From positions 1 through 59,907 of the IMG/VR virus record IMGVR_UViG_3300033141_002124: 59,907 bases of DNA; one strand, 5' to 3'. Below the pieces are notes generated by a model, which saw only the letters and a list, made by a program, of their open reading frames with translations, ran no database searches and had not been told where the DNA came from. This stretch comes from a virus. Position numbers and translations under genes: made by a program. Below are positions 24,886-32,441 of this stretch, in pieces. Numbering within the stretch: position 1 is the stretch's first letter; every line of letters begins with the position of its first letter.

Positions 24886-25852
24886 CGATAATCAAACCCC
24901 TTGCACTATATAAACACTTTATTACTTCATCAATTCCTTGATTCTTACGAAGTTCATCAAGGTCTTCCTTGGTGGGGAGCTTAACAATCTTAACCCTTTC
25001 TTCACAGCCAATATAAATAGTGTTTAAAATATAATATAACTCAACACTATTTTTATAGGCATCAGGGTCTAATAAAACAACGACATCTGGTTTTAATTCT
25101 TTCAGTTTTAAAAACAATGTGGTCGAGAGCGTTTTCCCCAACATCGGAATGATGTTGACAGGAAAACTGAGCATCTCAAACGCACCTTCAACAAGGTATA
25201 CAGTAGAATCCCAATTTACAAGACCTTCATTAAAAATAATTGCGTCTTTATCTGCAACAGGATTGAGATAAGGCAATTTCTTTTTTAATTTAAAGTCATT
25301 TCCATAATATCTACCAACAAAATAATTAACTTCACCCTGTGCATCGAATGACGGGATGATTATTCTGTTAGCGTATTTTCCAGTAGTACAAAAACCAAGC
25401 CGATATCTTAAAATAATGTCTCGACTTATTTTTCTTTCAGTAACAAGATAACTATATGCTTCAAAATGTTCAGGATTACTTACATCCATTTGAGAGAAAT
25501 AAATCATTTCTTCAGGTAATTTAACCTGAACATATTCTTTTTCGTCTTCATCAAAAACGTAATCCTGAAAAATTCCAGCATATGATTTATACATTTCATA
25601 GTCAGCATGACCACCAAATGTCCTTACAAGTCTTCCCAGAGACCCACTAAATCTGGGTTCTTCACACTTCCAACACCTAAACATACGTTTAGCAGTATTA
25701 ATTTCCAAATTAAATCTACCATCTGGATAACTAAGACCTTCTCGTTCCTGACAACGTGGACAATTAACCTGCAATTGTTCGCTTTGCAGGTAACCGTTAA
25801 CATCACCAAATATGTTTTGGATTATGGAATGAAATTCTTGTCCTTTAATCAT
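24761..25852 (-). CDS. DnaG-type DNA primase
   Basis: A 363-residue protein with an N-terminal zinc-binding domain (C31, C34, C60, C63 in CPRC and CWKC) and a Toprim catalytic core. The Toprim Glu is in YLVEGAFEML (E222) and the Asp pair in LLDPDAYK (D262, D264). It makes RNA primers for lagging-strand synthesis; T4 gp61 is the functional counterpart. No helicase domain is fused. A host-type promoter four bases upstream predicts a leaderless early transcript. Its last 41 codons overlap the sigma factor gene in another frame. Confidence 0.9.
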   Translation of the reverse strand: MIKGQEFHSIIQNIFGDVNGYLQSEQLQVNCPRCQEREGLSYPDGRFNLEINTAKRMFRCWKCEEPRFSGSLGRLVRTFGGHADYEMYKSYAGIFQDYVFDEDEKEYVQVKLPEEMIYFSQMDVSNPEHFEAYSYLVTERKISRDIILRYRLGFCTTGKYANRIIIPSFDAQGEVNYFVGRYYGNDFKLKKKLPYLNPVADKDAIIFNEGLVNWDSTVYLVEGAFEMLSFPVNIIPMLGKTLSTTLFLKLKELKPDVVVLLDPDAYKNSVELYYILNTIYIGCEERVKIVKLPTKEDLDELRKNQGIDEVIKCLYSARGLIIDDYFIQKLQKPYDKKYTGRYRPDSKYPEWKSTSAGNTIRKI

Positions 25853-25856
25853 GAAG

Positions 25857-25886
25857 CAAATATATAAAAAAATTGCCTTAAAACAA
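25857..25886 (-). promoter_or_regulatory. Bacteroidota-type promoter, leaderless (TTG-N19-TATATTTG)
   Basis: TTG at 25886-25884, 19 bases, TATATTTG at 25864-25857, four bases before the primase ATG. The -33 part lies inside the loop region of the preceding terminator. Confidence 0.6.
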
Positions 25887-25903
25887 AGAGTTTTAAGGCA
25901 ATT
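25871..25903 (-). terminator. Strong terminator
   Basis: AATTGCCTTAAAAC pairs with GTTTTAAGGCAATT (14 bp) and is followed by a T-tract on the minus strand. It ends the 28099-25907 transcript and overlaps the primase promoter. Confidence 0.85.
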
Positions 25904-25906
25904 AAA

Positions 25907-26062
25907 TTATTGGTCAATCCATTTATATAAGTCATTTGGGTGTCCATGTGGTTTATTAACCACCCTTTTCTGCTTCTTCCCACAACGTTTACACGTGCGT
26001 TTCGAAGGCATCCAAGTGAAATTATAACTCCATTTGTGCCCCAACAACCAACACCAGTTCAT
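25907..26062 (-). CDS. Small zinc-ribbon-like protein (DUF1660-like)
   Basis: A 51-residue protein, ATG 26062 to TAA 25907, two bases after the previous stop. C4 and H9 in CWLLGHKW and C24/C27 in CKRCGKK would make a four-ligand zinc site. This C-x4-GHKW...CxRCGKK pattern resembles the small prophage proteins of the DUF1660 family. The gene is followed immediately by a terminator. Role unknown; nucleic-acid or protein binding is likely. Confidence 0.7.
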   Translation of the reverse strand: MNWCWLLGHKWSYNFTWMPSKRTCKRCGKKQKRVVNKPHGHPNDLYKWIDQ

Positions 26063-26064
26063 TA

Positions 26065-26613
26065 TTAATATCTTTTATGCTGCTCTAAAAACGGGAAAAA
26101 TTTAATCATGCGATTGAGGAAACCGGGCGTATAGATTCTAAAATTACCTATACCACGATTATCAACACCCATTTTGACGAAATTTTCTTGTAATTCATTG
26201 AAGAGGTCAACAACCAGTTTGGATACATTACCATCATTCGAACCACCACTTGCTTTAAGTGTTTGGTTTTCAATCTTAACCACATCCAATTCAGCAGTTA
26301 AGGCTTCATTTTTCTGATTAAGTAATGTAACTTGTTCTTCAAGCCATTCAACACCTTTAGGTTCTTCAGGGGTTGGTGTTTCATCGAGCACAAGAAGGTC
26401 ATCCTTTTTTTCGAGAGTAACAATTGGAGAATCCTTAAGTAATTCTTTAACTGTTTCTTTTGCTTTAAGGTCTCTTTCTTCTTTAGCAGTGAGTTTCTTA
26501 ACAGCAGGTTTCTTTGCTGCTGGTTTTCTTGTCGTTTTCTTTGCTGCTGGTTTTTTAGCAGCAGGTTTTTTTGTGGTTTTTGCTAAACCAACTACATCAT
26601 TTTTTGTTGCCAT
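26065..26613 (-). CDS. Histone-H1-like Lys/Ala/Pro-tailed coiled-coil protein
   Basis: A 182-residue protein starting MATKNDVVGLAK at ATG 26613, one base before the upstream stop codon ends. Residues about 13-45 are repeats of KKPAAKK type, like histone H1 tails or AlgP. A coiled coil follows (about 90-125), and a conserved-looking C-terminal domain (about 135-182) ends FFPFLEQHKRY. Basic repeats suggest non-specific DNA binding, perhaps in DNA compaction or replication. It is co-transcribed with a phosphoesterase and the zinc-ribbon protein. Confidence 0.65.
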   Translation of the reverse strand: MATKNDVVGLAKTTKKPAAKKPAAKKTTRKPAAKKPAVKKLTAKEERDLKAKETVKELLKDSPIVTLEKKDDLLVLDETPTPEEPKGVEWLEEQVTLLNQKNEALTAELDVVKIENQTLKASGGSNDGNVSKLVVDLFNELQENFVKMGVDNRGIGNFRIYTPGFLNRMIKFFPFLEQHKRY

Positions 26614-26614
26614 A

Positions 26615-28099
26615 TTAGTCAATTATTAAATTTGTATTTAAATGAGCGACCAAGCCAAATTCGAAGTTCCAAACGAAACCATCTGCTGCTTTCACTGAAC
26701 CAACGTATCCTTTTTTGTGATGCCATTCTTCAGTACCAGTCAAACTTGACAAATACCTGATGGTAACACCTAAGTCTTCATTTAAAAGTCTTGATTTATT
26801 TATATCATATTGCACGGTTCTCTTCCTATGAATATGTCCAAGATGCCATTCATGGAATTTTGTTACACTCCACAGTGGTTTGGATTGAATATCGGTAGCC
26901 ATTAACATTGGAAGACTTGCTTCTTTTTCTTCACTACCATGAGTGAGTCCAAGTAATAGATTACCGTAATCATAATATTTTCTTGGTGACGCATGATTAT
27001 CAATGCTTATTGTTGGGTCATCTTTGAACCATGCTTCCAGATAACTACCCAAGTAGTAACTGCGTTCGAAGTCGTGGTTACCGGGGATGACCACTATGTC
27101 AATCGGAACACCAGCTTGTTTCATTAAATTAATTGCATCAACAAGTAATCGTGTACCAACTTTAAATGTCTTCTGCCATCTCAAATCTTCGTCTTGTTGA
27201 GTTCCCTTGGTTGTGGTATTCTCCATAGTATCACTATTAAAGAAATCGTTTCCAACGGGGAATAATATTCTTTCATAATTAAAACCACTTGCGTTTTGCA
27301 TGAGTTTTTCAATTGAAGTTAAGAAACGTTTACGTGCGATTTTAACATCGTAGTTCTCAAAAGTTTCACCACCCCATGCAAGTTTACCAATATGTAGGTC
27401 AAAGACACTGATTTCCAAGAGATTTTGTTCTTTGGTTTCTTGTGGTCTTTCTGGTGTCCAATCATATACAGGTGGTTCATAACCATTAATCATTTCTTGG
27501 AATATCTCACCAATCATTCTTTCCCTGACAACTTTCATGTCACGTTCCAAACGTGCTTTCACTTGCCAGTTTTGATAGGTTTTAACCACCCACTCACCAA
27601 ATTCCTGAACCTTCATTGTCACATCCCATTTATTGACAATATGAGAACTTACTTTCCAAACCTCAGTATCTACTTCAGTTGCAGCGAGTAATTGGTCAAG
27701 TGTTCTTACGTGGTCTTTTGGGTAGTGACTGCTACCAATCCACTCATATTCGGCTTCGTTGGCATTCTTTTGATTGAAAGTCTCTCTATTTCCTCCTTTT
27801 GGTAAGTCTTTGGGTTTATTAGGTTCTGATTTTTCTTCTGATTTTGAAGGTTCAATAAATCCCTTCATATTAATATAATTTTGATACGGATTTTGGAACA
27901 TGTTATAAAGGTTGATGTCCAGTTCACCATCATTAAACTTCTGATAAATCATCGCCTTCATATTCTTAACATAAGTGTCGGAAAATCCACATTTTACACT
28001 TGCTTCCTTTACCGACACTTGATTTTTTATTGCGTATTGTATGATTTCAACAGCATTCTCAATTCTTTTCTGTATTGATTTACTTCGTTTTTTTGTCAT
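26615..28099 (-). CDS. Calcineurin-like phosphoesterase with N-terminal HTH
   Basis: A 494-residue protein. Residues about 8-50 look like a helix-turn-helix (KNQVSVKEASVKCGFSDTYV), as in terminase small subunits. The C-terminal 270 residues are a metallophosphoesterase with all metal motifs: FDLH (D234, H236), GND (283-285), GNHD (340-343), THG (386-388) and GHIH (421-424). Such HTH-phosphoesterase phage proteins are predicted DNA nucleases or repair phosphatases. It differs from the Mre11 domain at 18828, so the phage has two. The upstream gap (28100-28175) has a host-type -7 element, and a late-type motif lies further up. Confidence 0.85.
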   Translation of the reverse strand: MTKKRSKSIQKRIENAVEIIQYAIKNQVSVKEASVKCGFSDTYVKNMKAMIYQKFNDGELDINLYNMFQNPYQNYINMKGFIEPSKSEEKSEPNKPKDLPKGGNRETFNQKNANEAEYEWIGSSHYPKDHVRTLDQLLAATEVDTEVWKVSSHIVNKWDVTMKVQEFGEWVVKTYQNWQVKARLERDMKVVRERMIGEIFQEMINGYEPPVYDWTPERPQETKEQNLLEISVFDLHIGKLAWGGETFENYDVKIARKRFLTSIEKLMQNASGFNYERILFPVGNDFFNSDTMENTTTKGTQQDEDLRWQKTFKVGTRLLVDAINLMKQAGVPIDIVVIPGNHDFERSYYLGSYLEAWFKDDPTISIDNHASPRKYYDYGNLLLGLTHGSEEKEASLPMLMATDIQSKPLWSVTKFHEWHLGHIHRKRTVQYDINKSRLLNEDLGVTIRYLSSLTGTEEWHHKKGYVGSVKAADGFVWNFEFGLVAHLNTNLIID

Positions 28100-28150
28100 T
28101 ATTTAAAATAGTTAGATTAAATTATTCAGATATTTTTGTCAAAACTATAA

Positions 28151-28158
28151 CAAATATA
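28151..28158 (-). promoter_or_regulatory. Host-type -7 element TATATTTG
   Basis: 51 bases before the ATG at 28099. No well-spaced -33 TTG is present. Confidence 0.4.
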
Positions 28159-28175
28159 TCACAAACACAAGGGTT

Positions 28176-28484
28176 TTATATAAATACATTACCATTTTTT
28201 TTCAAAATGACAAAATTTTCTTCGATTTGCTTACAATCTGAAAGAAAGGAAACTTCTTGACTAATTGATATATCGAACCATTCACCTTCTTTTTTCATGT
28301 GTGAATATCTACGCTGTAACGCTCTCTCAACTTTGTGAGCATACTCCGATTGATAAGATTCAATGAGTTTTAATTCGGAAGAATTTCCCGTTTGTAATTG
28401 TGCAACTCTTTTCTTGGGATGTTTAGATACACCTATTTTATAATAACCGTCTTCCAACGATTGAATTAAATAAATATGTTTCAT
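28176..28484 (-). CDS. GIY-YIG/T5orf172-type protein
   Basis: A 102-residue protein beginning with a strand (IYLIQS), then YYKIGVSKHPKKRVAQLQTG and an ERALQRRYSHMKKEGEWFDI helix region. This is the pattern of the T5orf172 branch of GIY-YIG proteins, with Tyr, Arg (KKR) and Glu positions visible. Members are small DNA-binding or nicking proteins, often linked to mobile elements. Its start overlaps the stop of the RuvC-like gene. Nuclease activity is plausible but not proven. Confidence 0.75.
   Translation of the reverse strand: MKHIYLIQSLEDGYYKIGVSKHPKKRVAQLQTGNSSELKLIESYQSEYAHKVERALQRRYSHMKKEGEWFDISISQEVSFLSDCKQIEENFVILKKNGNVFI
28179..28187 (-). promoter_or_regulatory. Late-type motif within end of GIY-YIG gene
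   Basis: GTATTTATA within the last codons of the GIY-YIG gene, 79 bases before ATG 28099. The distance is outside the usual 3-32 range, so it may be only coding sequence. Confidence 0.35.
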
Positions 28485-29092
28485 TAAATTATTTCCAACT
28501 TCTTTAGTCCTGCAAATCCAACGGCATAACTATCTGACATATCAAAACACATTGGTTTAGGTGTTTCACCATCTTTCTTAAAAAACCAAGGAATTTGCGG
28601 TTCTAAGTTACAAACTTTTTCCCAGATATACAACTTCTTTTCTTTTCTGTACTCAAGTGGGAAGCTAAGTGTCTCTTTTCTTTCACCTTTTACATAGCTG
28701 ACCTTAACCAATTCATCACAAAATAGTTTACGACTTTCGTATACACTAATTTTCATAGGATACATACCAAAAACAGAATATAGAATGTATCTACAAATAC
28801 CATTAAAACCAAACAGAAGTGAAACAGTGTTGGCGTTATTACTACCACCAAGAGGTTCTTCCACTATGACGTGCTCAACTATTCCATTATGTACATTAAG
28901 TACATGTTCTTTATAATCGAGAACATATTTCTTAAAAATCTCGGCTTTATATATGTCCCTGTTTTCAACAGGAGTATTTTTATCGGTTTTTAATTCAAGA
29001 TGTTTGAGTTCAATGAGTTTCCCCTTATCATCCCATAACGCCATGCCGATATTTGTTGTACTAATGTCTAATGACCAAATGTATTTCAACAT
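28484..29092 (-). CDS. RuvC-like Holliday-junction resolvase candidate
   Basis: A 202-residue protein with an RNase H-fold catalytic set: D9 in IWSLDIST, E78/E79 in VIVEEPLGG, and D184/D187 in FDMSDSYAVGFAG. These are the spacings expected of RuvC/poxvirus-type junction resolvases. A phage resolvase would trim branched DNA before packaging, the job of endonuclease VII (gene 49) in T4. It lies between a ribbon-helix-helix-like gene and a GIY-YIG gene with overlapping or near-overlapping ends. Confidence 0.75.
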   Translation of the reverse strand: MLKYIWSLDISTTNIGMALWDDKGKLIELKHLELKTDKNTPVENRDIYKAEIFKKYVLDYKEHVLNVHNGIVEHVIVEEPLGGSNNANTVSLLFGFNGICRYILYSVFGMYPMKISVYESRKLFCDELVKVSYVKGERKETLSFPLEYRKEKKLYIWEKVCNLEPQIPWFFKKDGETPKPMCFDMSDSYAVGFAGLKKLEII

Positions 29093-29098
29093 AACTAA

Positions 29099-29314
29099 TT
29101 ATTTATGCAATTCTTCGTAATTTATTGTTTTAGATTCTTCAATCATGGTCTGAATCTTTTTAGGATTGGTGAGATATAATGAAATCAAATTTTCAAGCAC
29201 ACCACCAATTTTCAAACTTTTACCTTTACATAACAACTTGAACCTACCATGTAGTTCTCCATCAATAATAACTGATTTGGGTTTTGTTACTATGGGTATC
29301 TCTATATTATTCAT
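29099..29314 (-). CDS. Ribbon-helix-helix-like small protein
   Basis: A 71-residue protein in which SVIIDGELHGRFKLLCKGK followed by VLENLISLYL fits the strand-helix-helix pattern of Arc/CopG-type DNA-binding proteins. It leads the RuvC-like/GIY-YIG operon and has a late-type element 29 bases upstream. It may be an autoregulator of that operon. The call rests on pattern only. Confidence 0.5.
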   Translation of the reverse strand: MNNIEIPIVTKPKSVIIDGELHGRFKLLCKGKSLKIGGVLENLISLYLTNPKKIQTMIEESKTINYEELHK

Positions 29315-29343
29315 ATCTGTAATAATTTATTTTCTTAATTTAT

Positions 29344-29352
29344 AATAAATAC
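29344..29352 (-). promoter_or_regulatory. Late-type element (GTATTTATT)
   Basis: 29 bases before the ATG at 29314. Confidence 0.55.
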
Positions 29353-29385
29353 TAAGAAATTATAAAAAATTATAGATTTTTATGA

Positions 29386-29931
29386 TTATTTCGAATAAAG
29401 AAGATGATTTAGTTCTTTCAGAACTTTGTTTTGTGTGCTAAGTGCTTGAATTTCATAGGGTCTCTCATGATATGGTGTAGATAATAACAATATGGTATCA
29501 CCTTGATATATCATAGCCAATGAATCTTGAATAGGGATTAAATCACCGATTTCCATTTGATTTAAATGGATTAATTCATGTGATAGAAAATTCTTCACTG
29601 AAGTGGGTAAACCACCTTTTTTTAAAAAGATATTATATGAATGATTTACGAACGGATTCTTCTGAATAAAGCCAGCGACATCAAGTTCATCAGTACCATA
29701 ATCTCTGGGTGAATAATAAATATTGAGATTAACAGTATCATAATCATATATCTTATTTAAAATGATTTTCGAATAAATGTCAGCATTCTTGTGTTCGGTA
29801 TAATTGATAACAACTAAAGTATCTGGGTATTCATAGACGTTCACATTTCTTTCTCTACGCACTAACAAAATAATGGTAATGAGAATTGCGAGAGCAACAA
29901 CTCCAATAATTATAAATTTTTTGTTTTTCAT
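29386..29931 (-). CDS. Membrane-anchored zincin-like protease
   Basis: A 181-residue protein with an N-terminal membrane anchor (about residues 5-24) and an extracytoplasmic domain containing FLSHELIHLNQME, a HExxH zinc motif (HELIH), and downstream YHERPYEIQA that could give the third ligand Glu. This looks like a small periplasm-facing metalloprotease. It starts two bases after the stop of the fibre gene 29933, so it is late and part of the tail operon. Cleavage of envelope or virion proteins is inference. Confidence 0.65.
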   Translation of the reverse strand: MKNKKFIIIGVVALAILITIILLVRRERNVNVYEYPDTLVVINYTEHKNADIYSKIILNKIYDYDTVNLNIYYSPRDYGTDELDVAGFIQKNPFVNHSYNIFLKKGGLPTSVKNFLSHELIHLNQMEIGDLIPIQDSLAMIYQGDTILLLSTPYHERPYEIQALSTQNKVLKELNHLLYSK

Positions 29932-29932
29932 T

Positions 29933-30700
29933 TTAAAAATCTAAAGCGAATACAATTGTTCTGGCAATCGTTGCATCTTTGGCTACAGGGTCATTCAGTT
30001 TAGCAATTGCAACCAAATTTTTATTACTATCATATATACCAATCTCACTAATATAAACGGTTTCAAGACCATCCCAAGTTTTATTTGAACTTGAATTGAA
30101 TTCATTTAATGGTAAATTAATACTGATATCGGTTGTATAAACATCAGCTTTGATTTCGGTTTTAACATTACCGAAGAAAAAAGTTGCATCACCAAAAACC
30201 AGTTCCTCTTCTTGACTACTTGATGGATAATTTATGTAATCGAGATTATATGGCATGAACACAGATACGTTATCATACAATAAAAACGATATTTTGAAAA
30301 CAACTGTTGTAAGTTTGGCAGCAGTTAGAAAGAAAGTATCACCACTACTATACCCTGTTACTTGAGGCGTGATATCTATTTGTTTCCATGCTGTTGAATC
30401 TGGTTTAACATCATCAAAACTATCAAATGGTGTATTACTTACAATTTGCGTCAAGGCATGAATTTTATGTGCGGTATAACCTAATCCAAGAGGATTTGCG
30501 CCACCACCAACACTTGAAGCCAGAAATTTGAAATCATCGATATTCGGGAAATTTAAACTAACTTCCTGTACATATGGATTACCTGCACCCAAATTAATTT
30601 TCTTAATATAATTACAATGAATTGTTTGACTATAATCACCAGCAGTTAATCCTGTTGTTGGTAATAATATGTATGATATAAATACTGTGTTTCCGCTCAT
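29933..30700 (-). CDS. Tail/fibre-associated virion protein
   Basis: A 255-residue beta-rich protein, low in Lys and Glu and rich in Asn, Thr, Ser and Val, typical of phage fibre or adhesin subunits. It follows the 565-residue tail protein by 11 bases in the same operon and is followed by the membrane-anchored zincin. No named domain is recognisable. A role at the distal tail is inferred from composition and neighbours. Confidence 0.6.
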   Translation of the reverse strand: MSGNTVFISYILLPTTGLTAGDYSQTIHCNYIKKINLGAGNPYVQEVSLNFPNIDDFKFLASSVGGGANPLGLGYTAHKIHALTQIVSNTPFDSFDDVKPDSTAWKQIDITPQVTGYSSGDTFFLTAAKLTTVVFKISFLLYDNVSVFMPYNLDYINYPSSSQEEELVFGDATFFFGNVKTEIKADVYTTDISINLPLNEFNSSSNKTWDGLETVYISEIGIYDSNKNLVAIAKLNDPVAKDATIARTIVFALDF

Positions 30701-30711
30701 TATTTTAAATT

Positions 30712-32409
30712 TTAATCGTCATTACAAATGTAACCACTAAAACAATAACTATTCGTGTGATTAACACATGATAGAGTTGCTGGTTGAGTGCAGCTTCCGG
30801 GGTCTCCATAAACACTACATATTTCATATCCACCACTACATGGTAAACAATAATCATTAATATAGTCATACGCACAAATACTAAGTGCAACTTCACCATA
30901 TATTGCACCACCAACATCAACACCTCCAATGGCACTATAACCAGCATTAACTACGTTTGTAAGACATACTGTGCTACCAACACTGAACGGTATCCATCCA
31001 CTACAAAATGTACTTGATGTTCCACCTGATTCATAACAATAACATTGAGAATCAATACAAACAATAGTTGGGTCATGATTTACTGGTGTTGTCCAAATTA
31101 CTGATGATGTGGGGGTTGTAATTATTTCACCTGTACCAGCATAATAATCTGGAAGTGTCCAAGACCTATTTGATTTATATGACATAGCAAATAACAATTC
31201 TTGGTCTTCAATCACAAATATTTTTAAATCAGGAAACACCTTCCCAACAACAAATCCCTCGGAGTCTGCAAGGTCATAATAATAAAGATTGAGTCCAGCC
31301 AATAACTGTTGACCACCAATTGGTGATAATGTTGTACCAAGTGTCATTGTTGTAGATTTATGCCACATAATCGTTGGAATATCAAGTGTTGGTGTATTAT
31401 TAAGAAATCCTTCACCATACACATTTGCTGGACTACTATTCGTGTAATGAATCACGCCTAACTTCTTAAAGACTGGTGCTTGATTTTGGATATAAGATAC
31501 AAATCCACCTAATGTTCTATCATTAAATTGTGTATATTTTAAATTCCCTGCTTGTACACCTGCAATTTCCTCGGTAAAAATGATTGACATATTCCAGTAC
31601 GGAAAAACAATTGTTGGGCACTGACTGTTTTCGAGAAAACTTAACACACTTTCATCAAGATAGTCTGTTGATGACATATTAATTATAGTGTCGCCACTAA
31701 AAGTAATCTCGTTATAAAGAATCATTGCACCAGCCTTATATGGGTACGATGTTCCATTATTAAAATCAGGTAATTCCCTATCAATATAAACACTCATTCC
31801 CAAACCACTCGCCAAAGTATTAGTACCGGGTACAATTCCAGTTATCCTATAAAACAAGTGTGGTTTTGGTTCATTCACATTAACATCAAATCCTGTTGTA
31901 TCTTGATAATATGTCCATTTAACAAAAACAATATCACCAACAGCAGGTTCTTCTCCACTTGTACCATATGTTGGTGCTTTCTCCAGTTTTAAAACCGTAC
32001 CACCATTAAGTGTTGACATATCAATCATTACATCTGGTTGTTTCACATGATTACTATCAGTAATGTATTCGGTATTATTATTAGTGAAAAAACCCAAAGA
32101 CTCAACCTGATTTTCAACTTGATATTGCGCTGGATTTATTGGTGCAATATTATATGGGTCACCACTTACGTTTCTTGGAATAAATGATATTTGATTCCCA
32201 CTTTTATCGGCTGCTCTTAATATTGTTGAATCAAAAGCACTATACTCAGTATCAACAGCCTGAACCTCGGCATTAAATTTATAATCAATCTCACTATCTC
32301 CAATAGCATAGTATTTAAAATCCAACTCACCTCTTGATAGTAAATCTCTACCTTTTGAAGTTAGTTTGATATTTAATACAATCGGATTTTTTCTCTCAAT
32401 AAATGCCAT
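30712..32409 (-). CDS. Baseplate/tail-fibre protein with Cys-rich C-terminus
   Basis: A 565-residue virion protein. Its N-terminus (LTSKGRDLLSRGELDF, then YYAIGDSEIDY) matches a segment common at the start of tail-periphery proteins in large myoviruses. The middle is beta-rich. The last 120 residues hold 13 cysteines in short CxC, CLPC and CSxxC-like spacings, unlike anything else in this window, suggesting a disulfide-rich or metal-binding tip domain. It has its own late-type element 15 bases upstream. Confidence 0.7.
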   Translation of the reverse strand: MAFIERKNPIVLNIKLTSKGRDLLSRGELDFKYYAIGDSEIDYKFNAEVQAVDTEYSAFDSTILRAADKSGNQISFIPRNVSGDPYNIAPINPAQYQVENQVESLGFFTNNNTEYITDSNHVKQPDVMIDMSTLNGGTVLKLEKAPTYGTSGEEPAVGDIVFVKWTYYQDTTGFDVNVNEPKPHLFYRITGIVPGTNTLASGLGMSVYIDRELPDFNNGTSYPYKAGAMILYNEITFSGDTIINMSSTDYLDESVLSFLENSQCPTIVFPYWNMSIIFTEEIAGVQAGNLKYTQFNDRTLGGFVSYIQNQAPVFKKLGVIHYTNSSPANVYGEGFLNNTPTLDIPTIMWHKSTTMTLGTTLSPIGGQQLLAGLNLYYYDLADSEGFVVGKVFPDLKIFVIEDQELLFAMSYKSNRSWTLPDYYAGTGEIITTPTSSVIWTTPVNHDPTIVCIDSQCYCYESGGTSSTFCSGWIPFSVGSTVCLTNVVNAGYSAIGGVDVGGAIYGEVALSICAYDYINDYCLPCSGGYEICSVYGDPGSCTQPATLSCVNHTNSYCFSGYICNDD

Positions 32410-32424
32410 TTAAATTCGCTTTTC

Positions 32425-32433
32425 TATAAATAC
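32425..32433 (-). promoter_or_regulatory. Late-type element GTATTTATA
   Basis: 15 bases before the ATG at 32409, followed by GAAA. Confidence 0.7.
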
Positions 32434-32441
32434 AATTAATT

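Noticed and set aside
28179-28187. Treating this GTATTTATA copy as the promoter of the phosphoesterase gene
   Set aside because: It lies in the last codons of the GIY-YIG gene and 79 bases from the ATG, outside the 3-32 range; a host-type -7 element is closer.
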